64,000 bases of DNA from Triglochin maritima (GCA_963682175.1 OY821786.1:27426501-27490500), one strand, 5' to 3'; counted from the first letter of the stretch, positions 33,025 through 45,600 are shown. Numbers and translations: made by a program. Notes: generated by a model not told the origin, from the sequence alone.

Positions 33025-34245
33025 ATGTCGAATATTCAACCTATTGTGCGATCTATGATTGAAAAATATCATTTGGCAAATGATGGCACAAACTTCATAA
33101 GCTGGCAACTCAAGCTCAATATCGTGTTAAAGTTTGAGAAATTGTCTCATATTTTGGATGGTGAAATCCCAAAATTAAATGAGAGGGAAACCGATAGCGA
33201 GAGAGAGGCAAAAGCCAAGTGGGAAGACCAAGAGAACCAGGTTCACGGTCTAATGTTAGCCTCCATGGGTGACTCGCTTCAGGCGAAATACTTGGATTCA
33301 AAACCCAAGAAGACCATAGAAGCTTTAACAAAGATGTTCATGGATAGTGCTAGAAAAGAGCGCTATAAGACCACCATAGCAATAACAAGGTGCCACATGG
33401 CGGAGGGAACATCGGTATCCATGCATTTTCTCACGATGCAAGGATACCTTGAGAAGTTGTCGAGGCTCTCTTCCCCGATGCCCGATGACATTGCGGAAGA
33501 TTTGATTCTTGGCTCTCTAGCCCCGTTCTACAAGGACTTCATTATGCACTATCATGTGCGTGAGAAAGGGGTGAGTCTTGAGGAACTTCACAACGCTCTC
33601 AAAACGGCTGAAGTTGACATGGGCAAGGGTCGGGACAAGCACGTCCTAGCCGTCCATGGAGGGAGCAAGAAGATCACCAAAGGTAAAGGCAAATTCACCA
33701 AAAATACGTCAATCAAGAGCAAGGGAATAGGAGGTGCTCGTGTGAGTGCCTCAAGGGGGAAATCTCTGAAATCTCCGACTCCCAATACGGAGTGCTTTCA
33801 CTGCGGTGAAAAGAGACACATCCGGCCAAATTGCCCCAAGTACAAGGAAGACCTTGACAATGGAGTGATTGAACGTAAGCGTCCCAAAAAGGCCAAAGGT
33901 ATATTTGTTATTGAAATAAATTTAGCCACCTCTGTCCATGATTGGGTAATTGATACCGGATCTTGTGCTCACATAATCTCTAATGTGCAGCTACTAAAGG
34001 ATAGGAAGGAACTCGTAAAGAACGAGATGATTTTGAAGGTCGGAAATGGTGCAAGTGTTGCTGCGATTGCACAAGGTTCTATGGAGCTTCAATTATCTAG
34101 TGGTTTAAATTTGTGTTTAAAGAATGTTTATTATGTGCATTCGATTAGCAAGAACATTATTTCTGTATCATGTTTGGATATGGATAATTTTAATATAAAT
34201 ATTTCAAATTCTTGCTTGTCTATATCGAAGAATGGGATTTTCTAG
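33025..34245 (+). pseudogene. gag-pro: Copia gag-protease part of the polyprotein
   Basis: ATG at 33025 is chosen because it begins the copia Gag (MSNIQPIVRSMIEKY); upstream in-frame codons from 32947 are AT-rich leader. UBN2-type Gag spans about residues 1-220 (FISWQLKLNIVLKFEKLSH, YLEKLSRLSSPMPDDIAEDL). CCHC knuckle CFHCGEKRHIRPNC at about 33793-33835. Protease motif WVIDTGSCAHI at about 33943, with a D-T-G that looks intact. The frame ends at TAG 34243-34245, after which the same frame continues into integrase, so a single nonsense change separates the two halves. Confidence 0.9.
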
Positions 34246-35541
34246 GCAAATGCATTCGTAAGGAATGGTCTCTATTTGCTTGAATTGAATAATAAACAAA
34301 TCTTAAACATCAATAACAAAAGGCTTAAAACTACTCACGTGAATGATACACTCTTGTGGCACTATCGTCTTGGTGACATAAATGAAAAACGCATCAAGAA
34401 ATTGCAAGAAGCTAACCTTCTTGGTCAACTTGATTTTAAATCATTGGAGACGTGCGAACCTTGCCTAATGGGCAAAATGACCAAGAGGCCTTTCAAGAAG
34501 AAAGGACCGAAAGTGAATGACTTGTTGGATTTGATACATTCCGATGTATGTGGTCCGATGAGTACTAGTGCAAGAGATGGTTTCAGGTACTTCATTACGT
34601 TCACGGATGACTATAGTCGTTATGGTTATATTTATCTAATGAGAAACAAAAGTGAATCCTTTGACAAGTTCAAGGAATTCAAGAATGAAGTAGAGAACCA
34701 ACTCAACAAGAAAATCAAGTCTCTACGAACGGATCATGGAGTTGAGTACTTAAGTACCGAATTTAACTCATTCCTAAAAGAGTGTGGTATTTTACCACAA
34801 CTCACCCCTCCCGGTACACCTCAGTGGAATGGGGTATCCGAAAGGAGGAACAGGACATTACTCGACATGGTTCAATCAATGATGAGTCAAGCTGAATTGC
34901 CGCTTTACTTTTGGAGTTATGCACTAGAAGCTGCGGCTTACACACTAAATAATGTTCCATCCAAATCCGTAGAGAAAACGCCTTATGAGCTGTGGAGTGG
35001 TAAAATACTTAAGCTCAATTTTCTCAAGATTTGGGGTTGTGAGGCCTACGTCAAGAGATTGATGTCGACCAAACTTCAACCAAAAGCGGATAAGTGCTTC
35101 TTTATAGGTTATCCTCATGAGACAAGAGGATACTACTTTTGGCATATAACCTTCAATCGAGTGATTGTAGAGAGGGATACCGTATTTCTAGAAAAGGAAT
35201 TTCTAGAAAGAATAAAAAGTAGTGGGAGTAGAGTTGTGCTTGAGGAGACTCAAGATATTCTACAAGATCATGATATGAGTGGTGACATTCGAGATCATGA
35301 AGGCCCAACCGAGATTCCTTTGGTTAGTGGGAGCATGAGTGAGAGACCCTCGCATGAAATTGTGAGAGAAACTCAATCTTCCCCACCTAGTGTACGTTCG
35401 AGAATCGAACACGAACCAATTCCGCAAGAAATTATGGAAGAAGTTCGAGAAGTACACGTAGAACCAAAAGAACTTAGAAGGTCAACAGGGAAAGGAAGAA
35501 ACCCGATATGTATTTGGGACTTCATGAGATCATGGTACTAG
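34246..35541 (+). pseudogene. int: Copia integrase part of the polyprotein
   Basis: Same frame as gag-pro beyond its TAG. GAG-pre-integrase zinc site: LLWHYRLGDINEKRI, where the second His of the HHCC set is replaced by Asp, and CEPCLMGK. Catalytic core with LIHSDVCGPM (about 34525), SLRTDHGVEYL (about 34720) and GTPQWNGVSERRNRTL (about 34815): the DDE residues are present. The C-terminal part runs into a long acidic linker. A frame change near 35503 moves the proper reading frame by one, so the frame ends early at 35541. Confidence 0.9.
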
Positions 35542-36518
35542 ATACCGATGATCCCTCGACCTTTCAAGAAGCAATAGAAAGAAAGGACTCCAAACTATGA
35601 TTTAAGGCCACGGAATCCGAAATAGAATCCATGTATGATAATCAAGTGTGGAATTTGGTTGACCTTCCTCAAAGGAAAAAGGTCATTCAAAATAAATGGG
35701 TTTTCAAGAGGAAGATGGACATGGATGGGAACTTGACAACCTACAAAGCGAGGCTTGTAGCAAAAGGTTTCACTCAAGTTCAAGGAATTGACTATGATGA
35801 AACTTTGTCACCGGTTGCTATGTTCAAGTCTATTCAGATTATGTTCGCTATTGCCGCATTTCATTATTATGAGATATGGCAAATGAATGTCAAAACGGCG
35901 TTCCTTAATGGGAACTTGGAGGAGGATGTGTACATGGTACAACCTCAAGGTTTTGAAGATCCAAAGAATAGCGAGAAAGTATGCAAGCTTCAAAGATCCA
36001 TTTATGGATTGAAGCAAGCATCAAGGAGTTGGAACAAACGCTTTGACGAAGAAGTCAAAAAGATTCACTTCGTCCAAAGTAAGGAAGAACCTTGTATATA
36101 CAAGAAGGTTAGTGGGATCCACATAGTGTTCTTGATCTTATATGTCGATGACATACTCCTCATGGGAAATCATATACCTTTGCTTGAGCAAACGAGAAGT
36201 TCATTGAAATCTGCATTTTCGATGAAAGATATGGGTGAGGCTCAATACATCTTGGGAATCAAGATATAAAGAGATAGATCCCGTAGACTCATTGGCCTAA
36301 GTGAACGTGCATACATTGACAAGGTCTTGGAAAGGTTCAACATGAACAACTCCAAAAAGGGCAGTGTGCCAATGAGTATGGGTGTGTAACACAAGAAGTC
36401 TCAACGTGCTGAATCACGTAAAGACTTAGAGTACATGAAAGATATTCCTTATACTTCGGCAATAGGATTGATCATGTACGCGATGACTTGCACGAGACCC
36501 GATATGTCGTATGCTCCA
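35505..36518 (+). pseudogene. rt: Copia reverse transcriptase
   Basis: After the frameshift the frame reads LGLHEIMVLDTDDPSTFQEA, a TGA for Trp at about 35598-35600, then the RT: NQVWNLVDLPQRKKVIQNKW, YKARLVAKGFTQVQGIDYDE, NVKTAFLNGNLEEDVYM, SIYGLKQASRSWNKRFD and LYVDDILLMGN (about 36139-36171, catalytic Asp pair intact). It stops at 36267-36269 in ILGIKI, and the same frame continues RDRSRRLIGLSERAYIDKVL with a further stop near 36388, to DMSYA at 36518, where the inverted solo LTR interrupts it. Confidence 0.9.
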
Positions 36519-38654
36519 TGTAGGATTTCATGTTTAATTGTGCATATATATTTTTCGAAATTTTATGCATAATAAGGATCAATTACAATTTTCTACGATT
36601 TATTTCATGCATACATCGGTTTGTTTTAATAACTAGTTTCAAAAACTTATTAAAAAAACACAAGGGACTCCGAAAATCATACCTAGAAGTTCTCTAAAAC
36701 TTCTTGATGTTCCAGAGACGTTGAGGAAGACGATCGTCACTTCTCGTTGCGCCGGATGCCTCCGAGTGTTCACCGAAACCCTAAACAAGGTTGGAGAGAA
36801 ATGAGCTAGCCAATCAATCTCCAAACTAGCTTAGAATCTAGCTACAAACCCCTTCCTTAATCTCTGAGATTTCTCCTTCCAAAGACTTAGAAAACTAAGA
36901 GAATTTTCGTGGCTTGTTGTGGTGAATTAGGAGAGAAAATAATTAGAAAAAACATCTAACTTAATTAAGGAGAATAAGGACCTATTTATAGGCTCCAATC
37001 TTAATCTCAATCATGGCTATTCTTAAGCCATGTTTCCTTGACATTTTCTCTCACAAACTAATTCCATAATGCATTACATGCATCCACAAAACGTTTGACC
37101 AAGTTTGGAGCTAATCCAACCATCGATCAAATTAATCTCTTAATTATCAAAGGCAGAAAATCGATCGCGGTTCGGTTTACCGAGTCACACTCGGTTAACC
37201 GAATATGTCACGTTCGTATTACCGTGCACTAGACGGATGACCGATTCTTAAGGAGAAAAATTCTCCTTAACCGATCAGACTAATTCTCGTCTAAGACCGA
37301 GTGCCATTCGGTTAACCGAAAATATCAGAACTGGACATTGTTCGGTCGACCGTTTCTGGTTCGGTAAACCGTACCAGAGTTCCAGGCACTTTGGTCAAGT
37401 TCGGTCAATCAACTATGACCATCCGTTCCACGTTTGATTGACCGATCCACAGATCCTTCGGTCGACCGAACCATAACGGATCACCGAACTTTTACCGGAT
37501 TTTGCCTTTTCAAATTTTGGATTTATTTCCAACAAAATTTGAACTTTATGGGGTTTTAGCAAATTCACAACTTATGCAATATATTATCCTATGCAACAAT
37601 AAATTATTGCACCTCATAATTTATGCATCTCATATGAATTTATCATGATTCTAATTATATTATATATCATAACATAATTGATTTTACTTGTTCACCACAT
37701 GTGTCATATTTTGTACAAGAAACCCGACACATCATATGAACCAAAAATCAAGCTTCTTGTTTCCCGGTTTTTGCGGTGTGACCTATAGGAGGATCTAAAC
37801 TAAGTTGGCAGTGATATTAAGAGCTTAATATCACAAGCTGTAAGCGGTATCTAGCTACACATTATAGCTCCCAATTAGTTAGACGTCTTAATTCCACTCG
37901 AACCAAAACCCGATCCATTTAGTGATGGAGTGCAGCACTTGTGTCCGTCTCTTGCCTCATGATATTAAGAATACACACAAAGTAGTATTGTGTCATCTTT
38001 GTATTAGTATTCATTTCTTGATTTCTTTAAGCTAGTTATAAATATGTGACTTAACTCAAATCACATTGTGCACATTATAGCTTTGCTTTATCAAGGGGCC
38101 CACTAATATCATCACTCAATTAAGAGGGGCAATGATAATCTTTTGACTAACTATCTTCTCCAACAAAAGTCATACATAACCAACCAATGCCTTTACACTA
38201 CACTCATCGATAGCTCAAGACACTAGTCTAATTAAGAAATTCTTAAGTGATCGGATATAAGTCTCATATCAAAGGACCAAAGACACAGTAAAACATTAAT
38301 GACACAGAAAACACAATTCTATAATGTTTTACTTATTAGGTCTATTCAATATACAAAAGTAATATTTTCCTCTTTTGTTACCCGTGTTGTCACTCACTTG
38401 TAGAGCTACAATGATCTATGACCAACACGACAATCTTAACTCGGTAATTAATGTCCCATGTTAATTACCATGATTGCGAATATCTTTTGTTTTATGTAAA
38501 CCAATATCTTTTAGAGCTCTACGGTTAAGGACCAAGAGTCTCTTCCTTAACACTTCTAAAACACGAATAACATAAACAAGGAACAAAATGATTTCTCATT
38601 CAATTCATAACAATTGACATTTAAAAGTAAAACTTTTAGAACACATTCCCTTCA
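36519..38654 (-). mobile_element. Solo LTR of the same copia family, inverted, in RNase H
   Basis: Starts TGTAGGATTTCATG and ends CATTCCCTTCA, the inverse of the family LTR ends; 2136 bp. Flanks CTCCA (36514-36518) and CTCTA (38655-38659) form a 5-bp duplication with one change. Removing it rejoins the RNase H frame (DMSYA to LSVTSR). It carries its own GGTTAACC/GGTCGACC array at 37165-37480 and TATA (minus) near 36985. Confidence 0.9.
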
Positions 38655-39139
38655 CTCTAAGCGTGACAAGTCGTCACCAATCCACCGCAGGTCCTGAGCA
38701 TTGGACTGCGGTCAAGAATATTCTGAGGTACCTTAACCAGACCAAAGATAAGTTTCTTATTTATGGAGGACATAAGGAGTTAATAGCCGAGGGCTATTAG
38801 GATGCAAGTTTCATGAGTGATCCCGACGATAGGAGGTCGCAATAATGATATGTCATTATTCTCGAAGGTGGAGGCATGAGTTAGCGTAGTTGGAGCAAAT
38901 CACTACGACCGACTCAACCACCGACGAAGGCAAAATAAATTTACCATGGGTGGACACAAACAGCAACACAACTGATCCATTCAACAAATCCTTATCCCAA
39001 GCCAAGGGCAAAATGCATTTCGAGTCCATGAGTCTGAGGAACCAGGTAGATTGGCTTGATGAGTGATTAGAGAGGGTTACCCTAGTTATTATTGCTTTAT
39101 ACATTGAGAATGTATGTGAAAGAAAACTTTGATAACAAG
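38655..39139 (+). pseudogene. rh: Copia RNase H remainder
   Basis: Continues after the solo LTR: GPEHWTAVKNILRYLNQTKD, KFLIYGGHKELIAEGY then TAG, DASFMSDPDDRRSQ then TAA TGA, and a decayed tail to the family's final block. Stops show it is inactive. Known role: removal of the RNA strand during reverse transcription. Confidence 0.8.
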
Positions 39140-39147
39140 TGGGAGAT

Positions 39148-41324
39148 TGAAAGGAATCTGTTCTAAAAGTTTTAGTTTTATATGTCAATTATTATGAATT
39201 GAATGTGCAAACATTTTGTTACTTGATTATGGTATTCGTCTTTTGGAAGTGTTAAGGAAGAGTCGCTTGGTCCTTAACCGTAGAGCTCTAAAAGATAATG
39301 GTTTACATAAATCAAAAGTTATTCACAATCATGGTAATTGACATAGAACATTAATTACCGAGATAAGATTGTCGTGTTGGTCATCAATTGTTGTAGCTCT
39401 ACAAATAATTGACGACACGAGTATATAAAAGAGGAAAATATTACTTTTATATATTGAATAGACCTAACAAGTAAAACATTATGGAATTGTGTTTCGTGTC
39501 ATTAATGTTTTATTTACTGTGTCTTGGATCCTAAGATATGAGACTTATATCTTTTCACTGAAGAAGTGTTTAATTTGATTATTGTCAAAAGCTACCAATG
39601 AGTGTAGTGATAACGGCAATAGTTGGTTGAGCATAACTTGTGCTGGAAAAGATAGCTAGTCAAACGATTATCATTGTCCCTCTTAATTGAGTGATGATAT
39701 TAGTGGGCACCTTGATAAAGCAAAATTATAATGTGCACAATGTGACTTGAGTTAAGTCACATAGTTATAATTAGCTTAAAGAGATCAAGAACTAAATATA
39801 ATACAAAGATGACACATTTCTACTTTGTATATATTCTTAATATCATGAGGCAAGGGACGGACACAAGTGGTGCACTTACATCACTAAATGGATCGTGTTT
39901 TAGTTCGGGTGGAACAAAGACATCTATGCTAATTGGGTGACTATAATGTGTAGCTAGATACCGCTTATAGTCTGAGATATTAAGTGTTTAATATCGCTGC
40001 CAATTAGGCTTAGATCCTCCTATAGGTCGCACCACAAAACTGGGAAACATGAGGTTGATTTTAAGTTCATATGATGTGTCGGGTTTCATATGAAAATGGG
40101 ACACATGTGGTGCATGAATAAAATCAATATGTCATGAGAATTGACATAATTAGAATCATAATAAATTCATATGAGATGTATATATTATGGGGTGTAATAA
40201 TTTAATATTACATAGGATAATATTACATAAGATGTGAATTTGCTAAAAACCCCAAAAAATCAAATTTTGATGGAAATAAATCCAAAATTTGACAAAGGCA
40301 AAATCGGGGTCAAACACGGTGAACCGTTCAGGGTTCCGTCAACCGAGGGATCTTCGGATCGGTTAACCGAATATGGAACGGGTAAGCGCAATCGATTGAC
40401 CGAGATTGTCTAGAGTGCCTGGACAATCGGATTCGGTTAACCGATTGGAAACGGTCAACCGAGAATTAGTATTCTCGGTAGACCGAAGGTGACCCGGTCA
40501 TCCGATGACTATGTTCCAGGAGCAATTTTGGTGCGTCAACGGTAGACCGATTAAAAAGCCGTGGTTCGTCCAAATTCTTCCAGGGAATTATTCTCATACG
40601 GATTCGGTCGACCGTCTAACTCACGGTGCACCGAACATGTGTTATAGCCTAATGGTTCGGTTGACCGAATAATTCTCGGTCTACCGAACAAGAACGATTC
40701 TGCCTGAATTATTAAGAGATTAATTAAATCATGGGTGGAATAATTCCAGATTTAATTAAAACGTTTTTTATGGGTGATTATGTGAAATTTAGAGATTAAT
40801 TTTAGGAGAGAAAAACAAGTGATCATGGCTAAATAATAGCTCTTGATAAGGATGTTTTGGGAGCCTATAAAAGGGCACATATTCCTACTTCTTTTAAGAC
40901 TAATGCAAAATCTTTCTCTCATTAATCTGTCCCTAATCCCAATGAAAATACTCTTAGTAAAATTAAGTTTGGAGATAAGATTCTCAGGAGCTTAAATAGG
41001 GGTAATTAGCTTGATTCTAAACCTTGTTAGAGATCGATTGACTAACTCATTTCTCTCTAACTTTGTTTAGAGTTTGGTGAACACTCGGAGGTAATTCCGT
41101 GGACGATTCAGCGGGCAACGTGTCTCTGGATCATCAAAAAAGTTTTAGAGAACCTTTAGGTATAATTCTATCTTTGTGGATTATTTTAATAAATGTAGGT
41201 TGCATGTTATTAGAATAAAACACAAATAGATGTACATAAAATTGCTGAAAATTATCAAAATCGATCTTGTATGTTATATTAAAATTTTAAAATATATACA
41301 TACATAGGGACATGAAATTCTACA
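39148..41324 (+). repeat. 3' LTR of the 12-kb copia element
   Basis: 2177 bp, preceded by the purine tract AAGTGGGAGAT at 39137-39147. Matches the 5' LTR closely with scattered substitutions and small indels. Palindrome array at 40318-40690, TATA near 40865. Confidence 0.92.
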
Positions 41325-41587
41325 GTTTCGGGGTTTGGGTGAGGGAAGAGGTTGGGTCGGAGGAGGGTTTAGGTGAGGGTTTTTTTGTTGTTGGGTGAGG
41401 GTTTGCGGAAGGATTGATTTGGGGGTGAGGGAGTCGGGTTTTCTTTTCAAGAATTTGGAGTAATGATTCAGCCACGAGATTTATCCGTGGCTGATTCGTT
41501 CACATCCGTCGCTGTTGTAGGCAATAGTGACCGAGCCTACAGCCACGGATACACCTCCCGTGGCTGTAGGTTTAGTTTCTTGTAGTG
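41325..41587. promoter_or_regulatory. CACTA-2 right end with hairpins
   Basis: GT-rich sequence followed by CAGCCACGAGATTTATCCGTGGCTG (41470) and ACAGCCACGGATACACCTCCCGTGGCTGT (41540), then TTTCTTGTAGTG at the terminus. Confidence 0.8.
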
Positions 41588-41600
41588 AAAAGATACAAAA

Positions 41601-41930
41601 TTAAGAAAATATTGTTAATAGATATGGCATAAATCTATAGCTTGTAGCATCTTTTGTATGACTTAGTTCCAAGTCGAGTTGTGTGCCAGTTCCATAGTAT
41701 CTCATCAAGCAAGTAGATCTTGAAGTGTTAGTCATATGCCGAGAGATAGTCGACGACATACATTTTTGCACGACGTGGCTCTTAGATTGGGTCATTGTTA
41801 ATTCCAGGTAATTCCTGCTAAGGGCATAACATACCCGCAAAGTTATTTCATCATCTTGTTCAAGGATTGGTCGGACGACATGATTTTTTTCAAAATCACA
41901 AGGATCATCAATTAAAATAGAAAACTATAT
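41601..41930 (-). other. Possible upstream exon of the unidentified gene
   Basis: On the minus strand a segment reads VVRPILEQDDEITLR before a GTATGT-like donor, and another reads RRAKMYVVDYLSAYD, a TGA, then HFKIYLLDEILWNWH. It lies where an earlier exon of the gene at 25801-26012 would be if CACTA-2 is removed. No family recognised, and at least one stop is present, so it may be decayed. Confidence 0.25.
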
Positions 41931-42239
41931 TATTCTCTATGTGTAACGCCCCTGATCTGCACTTGGGACACAACAATAATCACAACACTAAAAAGAAGCA
42001 AAAAATTGACATTAACTGAAATAACCAACTCGAGACCTCAAATAAAATATATATCATAAAGTTAAAGTCAAGGTACAACGCGGAAGGGAAATACAAGAAC
42101 TCTGAATCATACTAGAAAATTACTGAGAGGAGTTGGAGAAATACGTGAAAACTGAGCTCGACAAATCCAGTCCTCGCGTCCTAAGCCCAAGTCGCCTCCA
42201 GCAGCCTACCGTGTTTCACCTGCACACGCACAAACACGC

Positions 42240-42720
42240 ATGAGTCTCAAAACAAGACCCAATACACCACCCCAACCCAAATCTGAACAAGGTCTAGCTG
42301 TCCCGGACGGCACACACTGGTCTCGTGTCCCAAGCGATCACGCGCCAAGTGAAGCCGAGCGTGCACCTCGAACTTCACCGCGCATCCAACCCACCAGACA
42401 ACACTCAACCCGCCCTTATGGCAAAACTATTACACGTTCCAAGGCGACCACGCACCCAGCCAGGCCGAGCGTGCACCCTCGACCAGACCGTGCATCCGGC
42501 CCACAAGGCAACGCCCTACTCCAGCCACACGCTCGAGCCCGCGAGCCCAGCTCCAGCTGTCACCCGTAACAATGTTGGCGAGCTGACAATTTTCGCGTCC
42601 GGCTCCAAGAATCCTACCACAACGCCCGAGCCCGCGAGCCCAGCTAAAACGGTCACTCGTAACAACGCTGGTAAATCATCCCGGACCGTCACGACAACAA
42701 GGAAACACCTTAACATCTAG
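42240..42720. repeat. GC-rich tandem repeats in the inverted LTR
   Basis: GCCGAGCGTGCACC-N-CACCGCGCATCC occurs near 42354 and 42457 and CGAGCCCGCGAGCCCAGC occurs near 42532 and 42628, each with repeated flanks. A related CCCGAGTCCGTGAGC lies near 43889, beyond LTR-E. Overlapping open frames here are a by-product of GC richness. Confidence 0.6.
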
Positions 42721-42774
42721 GCATGCGTACCTCACACGTCAACCCCTCTAATCAACCACATCCCGATGTTGAGA

Positions 42775-43855
42775 TTTTTATTTATACCGCAAGTGCACGG
42801 CGTCAATGAAGACGCGGCAAGTACGGGTTGAACACAAGGAGTGAGAGATTCTGTTATTTGTGTGATTTTCGAGTTGAGGAAGGAAGAGAGATAAATAAAG
42901 TTGGTTTGAGATTTTTGGTTTTTTAATTATCTAAAACAAGAAACATGAACAAATTAAACTAAAACAAGAACAAAGATGGTGAATTCCGTTGGGTGGAGGT
43001 TTAGATATCGGGTTTAGATTAGAGAATTAAGAAACTTATAATAAATCATATTAGTTATAAAGCATTACATGATAAATGATTTAACATAAACTCAAGTAAT
43101 CAAAACATACTAATACGAAATTAAAATAATAACATCTTCTCTTCTCATCACCCTAAATCCGTCACCTCCACCCTTTGGAAAGAGTTAGAAACTCATAGAT
43201 TGAGGGAAGGAGAAGGGGTCCTAGAGAAATTACAAAAGAAAACTAAAAACAAGAAATAAAAGACAGAATTTTATTACTAAAACTAAGGACTAAAATTAAG
43301 AACTAAAGACCAGGACCATCACAACATCGTTTCGATGCTATTTATAGCCGATACAAGGGACTTAGGTATAAAATAGGAAAGTACACACGTCAACACGCAA
43401 CAGGTAAAAATTTTAGAGCATGGATCTAACTTTGTGCGGCGGATTCGCCGCATTTTGTACATAAGGTGTGGCGGATTCGCCGCCTTTTTAGCTCCGATTT
43501 AATCCAGATTTTTCCTGTGTGTTTATGGTATGATTTCAATATCTTTTTCGCGTCTGGATTGATTCTTTCCTTTCTTTTGAGCTCCGACTTTATTTATTTA
43601 TATATTTGGAGATCCACATTGATTTTTCTTTAGATTTTCTCCATAATAATAAAAGCTACTCGTAATTTGCAATTAGGTCCTTGGTTTTTTGCACTTAAGT
43701 CATTGTCTACTTTTGTGCTCCGACAGGAATGAGTCTCTTACACGCATATATGCTCGGGATATGAGTAATTTGCATTCAGGTCCCTGTATTCTGTAAATAA
43801 GACTAAACACATACCTTAGTAGCATTTATTGATATAAAATTAACCTAAATGAAAG
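42775..43855 (-). mobile_element. LTR-E, inverted solo LTR
   Basis: Plus strand begins near TGAGATTTTTATTTATACCGCAAGTGCACGG, the inverse of the CGTGCACTTGCGGTA word found at LTR-C-like ends, and runs to about 43855 (GAAAGACATA). Minus-strand TATA CTATAAATAG at 43338-43347, with two GGCGGATTCGCCGC palindromes at 43438 and 43470 upstream of it. Exact ends uncertain; GATGT and GATGC at the two sides are a weak duplication. Confidence 0.55.
43438..43484. promoter_or_regulatory. Two GGCGGATTCGCCGC palindromes, 32 bp apart
   Basis: Two copies of GGCGGATTCGCCGC at 43438-43451 and 43470-43483. Spacing is close to three helical turns. They lie about 90 bp upstream (minus strand) of the TATA box of LTR-E. 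Confidence 0.8.
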
Positions 43856-45011
43856 ACATATGATGCAATGTATGCAATGCATCACCCGAGTCCGTGAGCG
43901 ACGCTCCAACGACCACTCGCAACAACATGGGTAACAAAACGGTTTACCGGATCTCTCACGATCTCACAAGGCAAGCGTAAATACAATTTACCCCCAAAAG
44001 CACGGGTCAAACAAACCCAACACGATATAAATGAAATGAATAAACGATACTATAAAAATCGTACGAGCAGCGTAAAGAAATTATAATTTTAAAACTCACA
44101 AGTGAAAATGCAGGGGTATATGTGTAATTTTACTAAAATTTCCGTACCAAAAAGTAATTCTCATAAGTCAGGGGAAAACACTAATTTTCCCAATTTATAT
44201 ATTTTTTTAGAATTATAAAAGAATTGCAGGGAAAAGAGGGCAATTTACCTAAATTAAAACATTTTTCACAAATATAGAAAGTCCAAGGTTTATTAAGCAA
44301 TTAAACTAATTATTTATTATTTACTCAAATATAATTAATTCCAGGGTTTCTCCAGCAATTAGTGCAATTAATAAACCATTAACCAATTACAATTAATTTA
44401 CAGAATTTATTTTGCAATTAACTCAAATTAATTGATTCAACTAATTGTCCAAGAAAACCAAGGTTTTGTTAGCAATTACTCCAGTCACTTATTCTTTCAT
44501 CAAATACCAAACAATTCAAGGAAACTCATGCAATTAACCCAAAATCAAAACGAAATACTCTTCAACCATAAACACATGAAATCAATGGTTTTATTGCAAA
44601 AAAACCCAAAACCAAGCAAACCCCCTCCTTCCCAACCCTAGTCGCCACCGCCGCCGCCCCAGCCCCGGCGACCCACCGCCGGCAGCCACCCCGGCCTAGG
44701 CTGGTTGACGTCTACGGCAGTAGCCACGTCCACCGCCAACAGCGCGGTGGCACGGCGTGCAAGGTCGCGCGCACCAACCGCGCGCGACAGCCGTCGCCGG
44801 TCCATCTCCAGCCATCCACTCCGCCGGCCACCGCCTCCATCTCCTCTCCTCTCCTCCCTCCAATCGACACACAAAAGGGTTGGGTGGCGTACCTATACGA
44901 GAAGGAAATCGGAGAAGAGGATGATTCCCCTCCGTGCCTACGCGCAGTCGACGGAGCTGCTGCGAGGAAGGTAAGAGGTGAGGGAGAGATGGGTTGGGGT
45001 TGGGGTTGGGG

Positions 45012-45016
45012 TTAGG

Positions 45017-45043
<27 letters not shown>
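45012..45043. repeat. (GA)n microsatellite
   Basis: GGTTGGGGTTGGGGTTAGGG followed by about 14 GA units. Part of the CT-rich leader of the inverted gypsy-type LTR. Confidence 0.9.
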
Positions 45044-45047
<4 letters not shown>

Positions 45048-45067
45048 TTGGGTGTGTGGGCTTTATA

Positions 45068-45591
45068 CTATGTGTGCATAATATTTATATCTAAGATGAC
45101 CAATATTGATTTGAAGCAAGAAAGAGTGAGTGATTGGAGTTTAAAACCATGACCCGATGCTTATATTGAGAATTATGCATCATTTCCATAATATCAGTCA
45201 AAGGAAGACATCTGTCCTTGTTCGTCAACAATTAATGTTATGCATTTTTCCACAACCTTCTTACATAAAATCGACTTGTTAATCAATTACTTTATAGTTA
45301 GTAATGATTCATAAAACAATTCGAGCTCACATGAAGTTGTAATTTATGAATAAATCAAATACTAAATCATCAAATAACCTAAAAATCTCGAATCTAGAAT
45401 ATTTCACAGCGCCAATAAGGCGGATGGTACTGAATATATAACTTGACACTGATTGCGGCCACTCTTTCTTCCAAATCGATTAGACAAAATCATTGATTAA
45501 TTAGAAAAAGTGCCCGAGTTCATAATTGGTCAATTAGATAGATGCTTACTACGATATGTTTTCAATCTCTACACCAGAAAACGTGACAAGG
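45068..45591. other. Unassigned sequence
   Basis: No gene, repeat or element ends found between the inverted LTR and the Mutator-like element. Confidence 0.4.
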
Positions 45592-45600
45592 AAAATATTA

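Larger units (their letters stand above)
29365..41324 (+). mobile_element. Complete Ty1/copia element with 2.17-kb LTRs
   Basis: LTRs at 29365-31534 and 39148-41324, both TGAAAGGAAT...TTCTACA, flanked by a perfect 5-bp duplication GTTTC (29360-29364 and 41325-41329). The primer site TGGTATCAGAGC starts at 31536 and the purine tract GTGGGAGAT precedes 39148. The single polyprotein frame (gag, protease, integrase, RT, RNase H) has several stops and a solo LTR of the same family in the RNase H region. The LTRs differ at a small number of scattered sites, so the insertion is moderately old. It is nested in CACTA-2. Confidence 0.94.
26037..41587 (-). mobile_element. CACTA-2 transposon, split by a copia element
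   Basis: The left end CACTACAACATTTTT and right end, inverted, CACTACAAGAAACTAAAC are flanked by a 3-bp duplication AAA (26034-26036 and 41588-41590). Both ends carry AGCCACGGAAATTTTCCGTGGCT-type hairpins. On the minus strand it holds an N-terminal fragment of a TNP2 transposase. A 12-kb copia element with its own GTTTC duplication occupies 29365-41324; without it CACTA-2 is about 3.6 kb. The lack of the catalytic part of TNP2 makes it non-autonomous. Confidence 0.9.
41942..45067 (-). mobile_element. Inverted decayed gypsy-type LTR
   Basis: Plus strand begins TGTAACGCCCCTGATC, the inverse of a GGGGCGTTACA LTR end. On the minus strand, TATAAAGCCCACACA near 45067, a (GA/CT)n leader (45012-45043), a GC-rich exon-like stretch and CGTATAG/GTACGCC near 44893 give the leader-plus-splice-donor layout seen in the gypsy LTRs at 4105 and 15941. 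CTATG occurs at both 41937-41941 and 45068-45072, a possible target duplication, but the right end lacks the expected CA, so truncation is possible. It is interrupted by LTR-E. Confidence 0.55.

Noticed and set aside
42240..42720. Proline-rich open frames of 109 and 131 residues
   Set aside because: They overlap in two frames over GC-rich tandem repeats in an inverted LTR, with no codon or motif support.
44638..44974. Ala/Arg-rich open frames on both strands
   Set aside because: GC-rich leader of the inverted LTR; both strands are open, so composition explains it.
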